In this document: positions 40,888 to 49,581 of the stretch, one piece after another
How the letters are laid out: the number at the start of each line of letters is the position of its first letter
Numbering within the stretch: position 1 is the first letter of the stretch
DNA from: [Mycobacterium] stephanolepidis
Lineage (GTDB): Bacteria; Actinomycetota; Actinomycetes; Mycobacteriales; Mycobacteriaceae
Direction of reading: 5' to 3'
DNA length: 64,000 nucleotides
NCBI RefSeq assembly: GCF_002356335.1
Contig: NZ_AP018165.1
Location: 3,348,001 to 3,412,000, forward strand
Program-made: the position numbers and the translations under genes
The notes under the pieces: generated by a model
The model's database searches: none
Seen by the model: the letters and a program-made list of their open reading frames with translations, nothing else
What the model was told of the DNA's origin: nothing

Positions 40888-42507
40888 ATGAGTAAGACAG
40901 TTCTGATCACCGGCGCCGCGTCCGGCATGGGGCTAGCTACCGCGAAGCTGTTGTCAGCACGTGGATACGACGTGGTCGGTGCGGACCTCGCGGGCGGCGA
41001 GGGAGTCACCACCCTCGACGTGCGCGACGCCGCCTCAGTGCGCGAGTGGGTGGACGCGACCGCACGCAGCCGGGGCTCGATCGATGCGGTGGTCACCTTT
41101 GCGGGCTACGGGCTCGCCGGGGGTGTCGAAGAAACCTCGCCGGATGAGGCCACCGCGCTCCTGGACGTCAATGTGCTTGGCACGGCCCGCGTTGTCCGTG
41201 CCGCGCTGCCATGGCTGCGCGACCGTGGCGCGGGCCGCATCATCGTCGTGAGTTCCGGTGCTGCACAGGCGGCCCAACCCTTCGGCGGCTGGTACTCCGC
41301 AAGCAAGGCCGCCATCGAAAAGCTCGGTGAGGCCTTACGCATGGAGGCCGCCCCGTTCGGTGTCGATGTCTCGATCCTCACGCCGGGATGGACGCGCACC
41401 GCAATACTCTCCAAGGCGCTCAAAGTCGCCGAACCGGTTGGCGCGTACGCCGCGGCGAGTGCCGAAGTCGATCGCCGTAATGCCGGGTATCTGGCCGGCG
41501 GCCAATCGCCCGAGGTCGTGGCCGAGCAGATACTGCGAATCCTGAACGCCCGCAAAACCCGCCAGAACTACCGCGTGGGTCGAGATGTCCGGTCATCGGC
41601 ACTGGCACGCCGTCTCACCCCGCAACGCACCTACGAACAGATGATCCGCAACTACTACGGAGTAGGACGTCCTGTGAGCACAACATCCCCATTCACCACA
41701 CTGCCGCCGATGGTGCACCCGACGACTAAGGAGCCATTGACTCAGACGGCCGACGGCTCGCTCGCGACCGCTCGCGGCGCCATCGGCGTCAAGACCCTCG
41801 ACAGCGATTTGCGACTCTACGGCGACGCTACCGCCGGCGAGTATGAAGGACGCGAATTGCCCAATGAGCGAGTGCGATTCGCGTACAAGATCTATTCGAA
41901 GGCCTACCCCATAGTCGCGACTTTGGTTTTTTGGTTTGTCTGGAACGGCAATCTGCGGAAGCTCGGCAATTTCTACGGCGGCCAAATCCGCAGTGCCGCA
42001 ACCCGCGGAGCGGCATTCGTCGATATCGGGGTCGGCGACGGCAGCCTCACTAAATTCGCACTGAACACGGCAAAGGTAAAAACATTGCCGTCAATACTGT
42101 TCGTTGACCTATCCCCCGATATGCTCCAGAAGGCCGCCAAACGATTCCGCAAGTCAGACAGCGTCATCTCGCTCGTCGGCGATGTCACCACACTTGGCAT
42201 AGCAGAGCGCTCCGTACAGTTCCTCGGCTGCTACGGCGCCCTGCATGTCTTCCCGGACCCGCTCGCGGCGCTAAACCATATGGCATCACTGCTGAGCGAC
42301 GACGGAGAATTGTCGCTGTCCATTCTCACCAGTCCGGGCGTGCCTTGGAAGGACAAGCTCATCACACGGTTCGTCGCCACCAACACGATCACCACTAACT
42401 TCACCATCAATGAGGTGGAAGAACTGGTCGCCAAGGCCGGGCTCGAAGAAATTGAAAAAATTCTTAACGGACACCAACTCCTGCTGCGTGTGCGTCGGGC
42501 AGTATGA
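40888..42507 (+). CDS. Fusion of short-chain dehydrogenase and class I methyltransferase
   Basis: 539 residues behind a perfect AGGAGG. Residues 1-265 are an SDR: TGAASGMGLATA, catalytic Ser in VVSSGAA and YSASKAAIEK. Residues about 330-539 are an SAM methyltransferase: FVDIGVGDGSLTKFA (motif I), ILFVDLSPDMLQKA, and LGCYGALHVFPDPLAAL. The reading frame is continuous across the junction at about residue 290. Inferred role: reduce the keto group formed by the alpha-oxoamine synthase and methylate an amine or hydroxyl. I know of no standard family with this order. Confidence 0.85.
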   Translation: MSKTVLITGAASGMGLATAKLLSARGYDVVGADLAGGEGVTTLDVRDAASVREWVDATARSRGSIDAVVTFAGYGLAGGVEETSPDEATALLDVNVLGTARVVRAALPWLRDRGAGRIIVVSSGAAQAAQPFGGWYSASKAAIEKLGEALRMEAAPFGVDVSILTPGWTRTAILSKALKVAEPVGAYAAASAEVDRRNAGYLAGGQSPEVVAEQILRILNARKTRQNYRVGRDVRSSALARRLTPQRTYEQMIRNYYGVGRPVSTTSPFTTLPPMVHPTTKEPLTQTADGSLATARGAIGVKTLDSDLRLYGDATAGEYEGRELPNERVRFAYKIYSKAYPIVATLVFWFVWNGNLRKLGNFYGGQIRSAATRGAAFVDIGVGDGSLTKFALNTAKVKTLPSILFVDLSPDMLQKAAKRFRKSDSVISLVGDVTTLGIAERSVQFLGCYGALHVFPDPLAALNHMASLLSDDGELSLSILTSPGVPWKDKLITRFVATNTITTNFTINEVEELVAKAGLEEIEKILNGHQLLLRVRRAV

Positions 42508-43196
42508 CCCGCATGCTTCGACTAGAGAAGGTCTCACGCACCTATGTGCGCGGCGATGAGCAGGTCCATTCACTCAGCAATTTCGACTTCAGTGTGGAGC
42601 CAGGTGAATTTGTGGTGGTGACGGGACCATCGGGTGCCGGTAAGTCGACGCTGTTGCATGTGGCCGGCGGGCTCGACGCCCCCGATTCGGGCACGGTGAC
42701 CTTCGAGGGCGAGGACGTATGGAAGATGAGCACCTCGGCGCGGGCGGCGTTTCGCCGCCGCAAGCTAGGGTTCGTCTTTCAGTTCTTCAACCTGGTTCCC
42801 ATGCTCTCGGCGGTCGAGAATGTTTCGTTACCGCTGGTTCTTGACGGCGTGCCGGCGAAAGAGGCCGATGCCCGCGCAGCGGAGCTCCTCGAACGCATTG
42901 GCCTGGGGGACCGCGCACGGCATAAGCCGTCCGAGTTGTCAGGCGGCCAGATGCAACGGGTTACCGTTGCCCGGGCGTTGGTGGCCCGCCCCGCGTTGCT
43001 ACTGGCCGACGAACCCACCGGTAACCTCGACAGCAAGTCCTCGACGGCTGTTTTGGAGCTATTGAAAAGCCTTGCCGAGCAAGAAGGCTCGGCAGTCGTG
43101 GTGGTGACCCATGACGGCGCCACCGCCGAGTTCGCTTCACGGGAGGTCAGGCTCGTGGATGGCCAGACGGCCGGCATCCCGAGCGGGGATCGCTGA
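42504..43196 (+). CDS. ABC exporter ATP-binding protein (MacB/LolD type)
   Basis: 230 residues, a single ATPase domain: Walker A GPSGAGKSTLL, Q-loop FVFQFFNLVPMLSAVENVSLPL, signature ELSGGQMQRVTVARALV, Walker B LLLADEPTGNLDS, H-loop VVVVTHD. The Q-loop sequence and TGNLD are those of the lipoprotein/macrolide exporter class. It pairs with the FtsX-type permease that begins one base into its stop codon, giving a dedicated exporter of the pathway product. Confidence 0.93.
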   Translation: MTRMLRLEKVSRTYVRGDEQVHSLSNFDFSVEPGEFVVVTGPSGAGKSTLLHVAGGLDAPDSGTVTFEGEDVWKMSTSARAAFRRRKLGFVFQFFNLVPMLSAVENVSLPLVLDGVPAKEADARAAELLERIGLGDRARHKPSELSGGQMQRVTVARALVARPALLLADEPTGNLDSKSSTAVLELLKSLAEQEGSAVVVVTHDGATAEFASREVRLVDGQTAGIPSGDR

Positions 43197-45754
43197 TGCG
43201 TCTTCCCACTGGCGGGGCGGTTCGGTTCAAACGGGTTCATCTCATGGCCCTGCTCTATGACTGGCGACGCACGATTCTGGCCGTGGTGGGCGTCGCGCTC
43301 GGAGTGACGCTGGTCCTCGGCATGGCGCAGCTGCGCAATGAGGTGGTAAAACCCTTCGACTCCTTCGGCCCGGCCCTCACCCAGGCCGCGAAGGGGCGGG
43401 TCATCCAAGTGACACCTCAGGTGAGTGGTCGCCTGCCAGAGGCGTTGGTAGCGCGCTTGCAACAAGAGCTGCCCGACGTCCAAGCCGTCGTCCCATTCGT
43501 CGCCGGGCTGACCCCGGTTGAGATCCGCGGCGAACGACATGGCTTCTTTGTGATGGGCGCGCCCTGTGAGATCGAGCTGCTTGTCGGCCCATTCCAATGT
43601 GAGGAGCGGGCACGTACCGAACGGCCCGCCGACGGTCCCGGCACACCGTTTGAGATACCCAAGACGGTGGCCGATCGTCTCGCTCTCACCCTGGGCGATG
43701 AGGTCCGCTTGCCCGGCAGGCTGCCTGGCTCGGCGCATCTGGGCTGGACCTTCCCTGAGTATGAACGCGTGCAAAGCATTAATGGCGGCAATGTGCTGCT
43801 GGCCCCGTCGGCCGCTCACGCGGCAGATCTGCTCGGCGGGAAGGGATTCGTGACGGCCGCATTCGTCATCGAGAAACCCGGCGCCGACATCGAGCCGGAT
43901 ATCCAGCGGATCGTCGGGGATATCGCGACAACCGGGCCGCCGAAACCGCAGATGCCAGTTCTTTACGCCACCGCCAAACAAACACTCGATCTGACCGCCT
44001 TCAGCGGCATCCTGATAGGGATACTGATCGCGGTCAACACCATCCTGTTGGGAATCGAAGAACGCCGTTCAGTGATGGGCACGATCGGCGCGATCGGCGC
44101 CAAACCTCGGTCCATCTTCTTCGGCTTCCTCGGCGAGGGGGCAATCCTGGGTGCGGTCGGCGGCCTGGTAGCAGTGCCCAGCGGGTTCTTGTTGGGCTCC
44201 TTCCTCGTCGACCGATTCGGACGCTCGATGCTCGCTGGGTCCGGCGGCGAGATCTCCAACACGTGGACCCCCAGCCTGATCGCTCTCGGCGTTGGTGCCG
44301 GAGTGCTCTGCGGTGTGCTCGCCATCTTCTGGCCGGCCCTGCGGCTGGTCCGCGAGGGCCCGCTGCAGTCGATGTCAGCGTTCGGGGCCGACCGCCGCGT
44401 CCGACGGGTTTCATTCTTGCCCTTGATAATCGGCGTCATCTTGATTCTTGGTGCGGTCCTTCTGATGTTGGCGTTCAACCGAGGACAGGTTCCGCTCAAG
44501 GTCGGCAGCAACGGGCTCTTCCTAGGTCTCTTGGGTCTTACCGCACTGATGGTGTGGCTGACACCTCCCGCTGCCAGATTGCTGATCCGGCTTATCGAGA
44601 GGCCGAGGCCCGACATTGGCCGGTTGGTGCGTGCCGACGTACAGCGCTATGCCGTGCTGTTCGCCACCACGGTCGCGGTACTGACGGTCGGCACCAGCCT
44701 GGCGATCGGCTCACAGAGCGTCCAGTTGCTCGCCGCTGACCAACTTGGCGCACAAAAGGCACAACGCCTGCCAGACGCGTTGGTCATCGCGCCTCAGGCG
44801 CTGCTCGATCAACGCCAGACCCAAATCGCACCCAATGTGTACGCGGCTATACGAGAGATTGCTGGCCGGCGCGAAATCGACTCGCGCTGGCGTGCGTTAA
44901 TCCCCTCCGCGTCCGACCCACGCGTCGTCCTCGGTGTTACGCCTGGGAGTTGGTACGCCACTCAATTCGCTGCGCCCACAAACAATGCGGCAGCCTTCTG
45001 GCGTGGACTGTCTGCCGGCGAAGTAGCCCTGAGCACAGTGGCAGCGGGCCGTCTCGGCGCCACCGCGGGCGATACCATCGAGCTGCCGAGTGTCGCCGGC
45101 CATCACAAGTACCGTGTGGCGGGAGTTTTCGAACCTAAGATCATCAACGACTCGACTCTAGGCGATATTGTGCTCGTCTCAGAGAAACTGGCACAAAGCG
45201 ATTGGGCCGCAGTACGTGAACAGGTAGTAGTGCGGTACCAGTCGGCCGCCGAGGCGAGTGCGCACCGATCCGACTTCCTGGCGCTTGGCGCCGGCTTGTC
45301 GCTCTACGACGATGACGGCTGGAACGATGCCGGCAAGTCCGCCATCACGCGGTTCTTCGCACCGTTCACCGTGTCCGGCTACGTGATGATGTTCACGGCA
45401 GGTATCAGCGTGCTGAACGTGTTCTTGCTCGGCTTGGTACAGCGCCGCCGAGAGCGCGCGGTACTGCGCGCAATAGGGACTACCACCCGACGCGAACAGG
45501 CCGTCGTCATTGCGCAGGGGTTGGTACTGGCGGTCTTGGCCGCAGGGTTCGCCGTACTTGGCGGCCTGGGTCTCATCTATCTGCAGGCGTTGGCTTCGCC
45601 GGTTTTCTACGGATTCCAATTATCCTGGGGCGTAACGGCATATCCGCTGGTGGTCGGCACACTCGGCGTCGCCGCGCTCGTAGCCGCCGCCATCGCCTAC
45701 CCCGTCCTACAAGCCAGCCGATTGGAGACCTCTGAGGTTCTCCAGAGCGACTAG
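43196..45754 (+). CDS. FtsX-like ABC permease (MacB/LolC/E class)
   Basis: 852 residues. A short cytoplasmic start and first membrane helix (TILAVVGVALGVTLVLG), a large external domain, then an FtsX block at about residues 265-395 (GILIGILIAVNTILLGIEERRSVMGTIGAIGAKPRS, read as positions 265-300), a second helix group near 410-480, another external domain, and a second FtsX block near 720-845. The duplicated architecture is typical of actinobacterial exporters that work without an outer partner. It partners the ATPase at 42504. Confidence 0.9.
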   Translation: MRLPTGGAVRFKRVHLMALLYDWRRTILAVVGVALGVTLVLGMAQLRNEVVKPFDSFGPALTQAAKGRVIQVTPQVSGRLPEALVARLQQELPDVQAVVPFVAGLTPVEIRGERHGFFVMGAPCEIELLVGPFQCEERARTERPADGPGTPFEIPKTVADRLALTLGDEVRLPGRLPGSAHLGWTFPEYERVQSINGGNVLLAPSAAHAADLLGGKGFVTAAFVIEKPGADIEPDIQRIVGDIATTGPPKPQMPVLYATAKQTLDLTAFSGILIGILIAVNTILLGIEERRSVMGTIGAIGAKPRSIFFGFLGEGAILGAVGGLVAVPSGFLLGSFLVDRFGRSMLAGSGGEISNTWTPSLIALGVGAGVLCGVLAIFWPALRLVREGPLQSMSAFGADRRVRRVSFLPLIIGVILILGAVLLMLAFNRGQVPLKVGSNGLFLGLLGLTALMVWLTPPAARLLIRLIERPRPDIGRLVRADVQRYAVLFATTVAVLTVGTSLAIGSQSVQLLAADQLGAQKAQRLPDALVIAPQALLDQRQTQIAPNVYAAIREIAGRREIDSRWRALIPSASDPRVVLGVTPGSWYATQFAAPTNNAAAFWRGLSAGEVALSTVAAGRLGATAGDTIELPSVAGHHKYRVAGVFEPKIINDSTLGDIVLVSEKLAQSDWAAVREQVVVRYQSAAEASAHRSDFLALGAGLSLYDDDGWNDAGKSAITRFFAPFTVSGYVMMFTAGISVLNVFLLGLVQRRRERAVLRAIGTTTRREQAVVIAQGLVLAVLAAGFAVLGGLGLIYLQALASPVFYGFQLSWGVTAYPLVVGTLGVAALVAAAIAYPVLQASRLETSEVLQSD

Positions 45755-45786
45755 CGACCCGCGGCGCCAGACGAGAGGAATACCTG

Positions 45787-46575
45787 ATGAAGGTGCATCA
45801 CCTTAACTGCGGGACGATGGCCGGAGCAGTCGATCACTGCTTGCTCGTTGAGCTGCCCGAGGGAGAATTACTGTTGGTAGACAGCGGATTCGGACTCGAC
45901 TGTATCCGCCGGCCTGAGCTGTTGGGGTGGACACGCCACCTCATCCGCCCTGTATTGCGGGAATCCGAGACTGCGATCCGGCAAATCACCGCGCTCGGGT
46001 ATGACCCAAAAGACGTCCGCAATATCGTGTTGACACACCTGGACTATGACCACACGGGCGGCCTTGCAGACTTCCCCTGGGCAACGGTCCACATACACGG
46101 TCCCGAGTACCGGGCCGGCGCCCAGCCCACCACATTCGAACGCCTCCGCTATCGGTCCGAACAGCTGTGGGCGCACGGACCGCGATGGCAGGTCAATGAA
46201 CTTGGAGAGAGCGGCGACCGGTGGTTCGGATTCCGGGCAGTCCGTGACCTGCCCGGACTGCCGCCGACGATTCTAGTAATCCCGTTGGCGGGTCATACCC
46301 GTGGCCACGTCGGCGTGGCGGTCGACACCGGGACGGGTTGGCTCCTGCACGCCGGAGACTCTTACGTTGTCCCACATGCCGTTTCAGGCGGACTGACCGG
46401 CCTCGCCGGCCGTGGCTTGAATCTGCTGTATGGCCACCCAAGCCTGCCGTATGCCCAGCTAGTGAACACGAATCGGCTCGCTGACATCGTCGCACACCAC
46501 CATGATGAGGTCACCGTATTCTGCAGTCACGATGAGACGGCATTCGTTAAGCTCGCGCAAGCCGTTTCCGCCTAA
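45787..46575 (+). CDS. Metallo-beta-lactamase-fold hydrolase (lactonase-like)
   Basis: 262 residues with the metal motif HLDYDHTGG (His84, Asp86, Asp88, His89), VIPLAGHTRGHVG (His of the second ligand set), LLHAGDSYV (bridging Asp) and FCSHDE near the end. The HLDxDHxGG form and overall length resemble AHL-lactonase/AttM-like enzymes rather than beta-lactamases. It follows the permease by 32 bases after GAGAGGAAT and is the last gene of the island operon. It could open a lactone or hydrolyse an ester of the product, perhaps as self-protection or tailoring; unproven. Confidence 0.82.
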   Translation: MKVHHLNCGTMAGAVDHCLLVELPEGELLLVDSGFGLDCIRRPELLGWTRHLIRPVLRESETAIRQITALGYDPKDVRNIVLTHLDYDHTGGLADFPWATVHIHGPEYRAGAQPTTFERLRYRSEQLWAHGPRWQVNELGESGDRWFGFRAVRDLPGLPPTILVIPLAGHTRGHVGVAVDTGTGWLLHAGDSYVVPHAVSGGLTGLAGRGLNLLYGHPSLPYAQLVNTNRLADIVAHHHDEVTVFCSHDETAFVKLAQAVSA

Positions 46576-46611
46576 TGGAGTTACCATTCGATTCCAGTGC
46601 CGGCGTGCAGA

Positions 46612-47892
46612 TCATTCGCACATACACGCAGGAGCTGGCTCGGTGGTGCTGTTTAGCGTCAGTGCAGCAGCAAGTACGCGTGCGCCGTGCGGGTCCATAG
46701 GGTCGATGTCGGTTATGTCTCGGATTCGACCCAAGCGGTACGTCAACGTATTTGGGTGTATGAAAAGTTCTGCGGCAGCGGCTTTTCGGGCCGATCCATG
46801 CCGAAGGTGCACTTTCAAAGCCTCGAGAAGCATGGGGTGACGCTGTAGTGGCACTACGCATTGCGCGAGGAGGTCGCGCGCCGGGCTAGGACGGGTGATC
46901 TGGTACTCCAGCAGGACATCTTCCAGTTGATAGAGCCCCGGGACCCTACCTACTTGCCTTGCAAGACGGGCAATTTCAGTGGCTTCAGCCGCGGCTGCGG
47001 GAATCGCCGACGGCTGAGTCGAGGGACGGGTCGCAGCGTAGATGGGCACCCCCAATCGCTCGCTGAGTGCGGCCACAATTGCGGCGTCGGCGCCGTGCGC
47101 GGCACCAGATATGTTCATCGCCGAAGGGAGGAGGACGATTCCACTGCACCCGTCAAACGTGTTAAGGACAAGATTTGGCCCAAAGTCGTAGAGGATGCGC
47201 TGCGCATACCGCATCCTGCGCCAAGTAGTCAGCTGGTCCTGAGCTGATTGCGGCCCGGCCCTGCTGTCCACATGCACGGCGATCACATTGTAGTGGTCGC
47301 AAAGGTCAAGGTTGCCCTCGCGGGCAACGTTCATCGCGTTGGCTTTGCCGGAAACCAACGCGGCGCATAACCTTCCTGACCATCTGCGTTCAACGTATCC
47401 CCCGGCAGTCGAATTCTGATATGCCTCGGAAACCATCACAGTGACGGTGCCCGCCAGCTCCGCGAGATACATTCCGAGCGAGGCTAATGATGCGGCGTCG
47501 CTATCCGATGAGTACTCCGCGACAAACTCCCATAACCGACGGATACCACCATGCATTGCGGTGATCAAGAATGGCAGCGGAATCTCGCCTTCAGTGCTGA
47601 GTTCAACGAGCGGTGTCATGAACATGGACACTTCAGAACGGCTTAGCAAGCGGCCTGAGGCAAACGCACTGAGCAGGGAGGTAATCGCCTGCTTGAGGAT
47701 TGGGCCAATTTCGTCTTCGAAGTATTCGGCGGATATGTCACCGCGCCAGGGCACAGACTCCACCCCTGCCGCCAACACGCCTGACGTCACTTCACTGAGT
47801 CGGGACATGAGCGCCTTCACAACACGCGAGTCCGCCTGGATCGTCGATGGACGACTATCAGTAGTCCCCGGTGGTCGATGACGGGCATCCAC
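46612..47892 (-). CDS. PucR/CdaR-type transcriptional regulator
   Basis: 426 residues from a GTG with AGGGG nearby. A helical N-terminal sensor region (about 25-160), a GGDEF-like middle (CDHYNVIAVHVDSRAG to VLLPSAM), and a C-terminal PucR helix-turn-helix: RHGSARKAAAAELFIHPNTLTYRLGRI, residues about 375-400. It converges on the end of the island operon and is the only regulator in the island, so it is the first candidate for controlling the 23.5 kb promoter. The effector is unknown. Confidence 0.85.
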   Translation of the reverse strand: MDARHRPPGTTDSRPSTIQADSRVVKALMSRLSEVTSGVLAAGVESVPWRGDISAEYFEDEIGPILKQAITSLLSAFASGRLLSRSEVSMFMTPLVELSTEGEIPLPFLITAMHGGIRRLWEFVAEYSSDSDAASLASLGMYLAELAGTVTVMVSEAYQNSTAGGYVERRWSGRLCAALVSGKANAMNVAREGNLDLCDHYNVIAVHVDSRAGPQSAQDQLTTWRRMRYAQRILYDFGPNLVLNTFDGCSGIVLLPSAMNISGAAHGADAAIVAALSERLGVPIYAATRPSTQPSAIPAAAAEATEIARLARQVGRVPGLYQLEDVLLEYQITRPSPARDLLAQCVVPLQRHPMLLEALKVHLRHGSARKAAAAELFIHPNTLTYRLGRIRDITDIDPMDPHGARVLAAALTLNSTTEPAPACMCE

Positions 47893-48128
47893 GCCTTACC
47901 CCTGTGAGAATTTCGCAACTCTTGTGTTTCTCATCAACGGAGATAAGAACTATCGCTCGCTGATCGTGATCCGAACCCCTATTCACGTTGTGAAGCACAC
48001 CGGAAACAGAGTCCGACAAGAGACCAAGTTACCCCAGAGTAACAAGCTCATCAGCGTTACCAGAAAAGCGCTCCATTTTATCTGGGCGCTTGACCCGGAC
48101 CGGGCCCAACAGGCGTTGAGTACCAGCT
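47893..48128. other. Intergenic region upstream of the PucR gene
   Basis: About 236 bases, AT-richer than the flanks, with no convincing gene. It should hold the pucR promoter. A small inverted repeat GTTAC/GTAAC with a six-base spacer at 48028-48043 is the only symmetric element noticed and is weak. Confidence 0.4.
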
Positions 48129-48540
48129 ATGCCCCGTCTACCGTCAAGCGTGACAGCGGAACTCGATGACATAGGCGAGCAACAGATCATAAGTGGCTGC
48201 GGTGATCGTCCAACAGGCGAGGCTCTTCCTCCACACCTCCGACACCATCCGCATCCGAAAAAGGCAGCCAGAATCGTTGGACCGCATGACTATTCGTTGC
48301 CCGGCGAGCCTCGATGCGAAGGCCTCGAACCACTCTGAACAGCCATCGGCGGCAGTAGCACTGTCGATGGCTTGCGACCCTCAAGCCGCGGTAACCATGC
48401 TCAGTATCCGAGCTGCGCACCGCTACCTTGTGCACCCGCCGTCCCGAGCCACCAACCAGGCGTTGCCAACCCATCAAAGCAAGCAGGTAGACGGAGCCGC
48501 AGGCGGAACGCCAACCCAGTAGGCGAGCGCACCACTGATG
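48129..48540 (-). pseudogene. Decayed maleylpyruvate-isomerase-family gene (right island edge)
   Basis: Reading the minus strand in shifting frames gives segments that match the intact protein at 22471-23208 in the right order: VRSSDTEHGYRGL (intact VHRWDIQHAYRGW), AIDSATAADGCSEWFEAF (PIDAALAADGISEWSELF), QRIVMRSNDSGC (ARILLHANDAGG) and TITAATYDLLLAYV (TITASTSDLLLALW). Frame changes and the lost metal-binding histidines show it is non-functional. The homology ends near 48129, which places the right island boundary there. Confidence 0.75.
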
Positions 48541-48839
48541 ATGGACCGAAGCCACGCTCGGGTTTGACGATCCGTCTCAGTCGTAGCGTTCGACGATTTG
48601 AATCGATCTACCATCAGGCGACTTCTTTCTACCGCTAGTCGATTTCATGCCAGGTGTGTCGCGCGATCGCAAGTACACCGACAACTCGAACAGGCTTCGA
48701 CCGCATGCCTTCTGGCGAGTCGTCTTTGCAGATGGTCAATCCGAGCACCAGTTACTACGGATGGATCGTCGCCAAGGGTGGTGCGGTACAGCTTGCGCGC
48801 GCACGACGACCCCACCGACCTGGCGGCAATTAGTGCATC
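48541..48839. other. Non-coding stretch between the decayed gene and the LysR-like gene
   Basis: About 300 bases without a recognisable gene. A plus-strand frame ending at about 48836 reads VNPSTSYYGWIVAKGGAVQLARARR before a stop, which may be the last scrap of another lost gene, but I cannot name it. Confidence 0.4.
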
Positions 48840-49553
48840 TCAGCGCCGACCGCGCTCGGTTCGACCCTGCTTACGGGCGACCTTACCCGCAGTGGCGCGG
48901 GCGGCCTGCTTCGCCAGGGTCTTCTCTCGGGCGGAACGTTTTGGCGCCGGCTCGGCCTGCCCCCGCGATGAACCGCGTTTGCGGCCGCGCACGATGCCGA
49001 TGAACTCCTCGACCAGTGCCGACTGCGCGCCCTCCGGGAAGGCAAGCGCCACTGGACAGGTGGGCGCGTCCGCGATCGGGCGGTACGTGAGGTCCTTGCG
49101 GTGATAAAGCCGCGCCAAAGACTGCGGGACGATGAGCGCTCCCAACCCCGCCGCTACGAGTTCTATTGCGTCCTCGGTGGTCTCGGGTCGATACTCCACC
49201 GGGCTGCCCGGAGCGTCGCCCCAGATCACGACATCGTCGAGTGGCACCAGCGTCGGCTCGCCATCAAGGTCCGCGGCGGTGATGGCGTCGGCAGCACTGA
49301 GATGGTGATCGGCAGGCACCACAGCCACCGTTGTCTCGTCATAGAGAGAGATCACCGCCAGCCCGGCTAGGTCGGGCGGCGGCCGCAGCAGTGCCACATC
49401 GACTGCGCCGGCCCGCACCGCGTCCGCCGCGTCGGCTGCGGCGAGCGCTCGCAACTGCAGTGGCACCTCGGGATGACGCTCTCCCCAGATCCGGGCCCAC
49501 TTCGCGGGCGTCCCGCCGGGGACGTACCCGAGAGTGAGCGAGGGCGAGGTCAC
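48840..49553 (-). CDS. LysR-type substrate-binding domain protein lacking the HTH
   Basis: 237 residues from a GTG. The fold is the LysR effector-binding domain alone (TLGYVPGGTPAKWARIWGERHPEVPL, then VDVALLRPPPDLAGL, ETTVAVVPADHHL and VAAGLGALIVPQSLARLY) followed by a lysine/arginine-rich tail of about 35 residues. No N-terminal winged helix is present or could be in frame upstream, so it cannot act as an ordinary LysR activator. It is divergent from the DUF5997 gene with 28 bases between, an arrangement I recall from several actinobacteria. Confidence 0.8.
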   Translation of the reverse strand: MTSPSLTLGYVPGGTPAKWARIWGERHPEVPLQLRALAAADAADAVRAGAVDVALLRPPPDLAGLAVISLYDETTVAVVPADHHLSAADAITAADLDGEPTLVPLDDVVIWGDAPGSPVEYRPETTEDAIELVAAGLGALIVPQSLARLYHRKDLTYRPIADAPTCPVALAFPEGAQSALVEEFIGIVRGRKRGSSRGQAEPAPKRSAREKTLAKQAARATAGKVARKQGRTERGRR

Positions 49554-49581
49554 CGCATCAGGCTACCGATAGGCTGATGCC

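Noticed and set aside
23797..46575. Prodigiosin or tambjamine cluster
   Set aside because: PigC/TamQ-like and TamH-like proteins are present, but there are no proline adenylation, prolyl-carrier dehydrogenase, pyrrole ketosynthase or bipyrrole genes, so only parts of the logic are shared.
48028..48043. GTTAC/GTAAC inverted repeat as a PucR operator
   Set aside because: Five-base arms occur often by chance and no second copy was seen near the island promoter.
23448..48128. Integrative element or prophage
   Set aside because: No integrase, transposase, tRNA target, direct terminal repeat or phage gene is visible; the flanks suggest homologous exchange instead.
48187..48555. A 122-residue minus-strand gene
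   Set aside because: The homologous segments occur in several frames, so this frame only partly coincides with a decayed isomerase gene.
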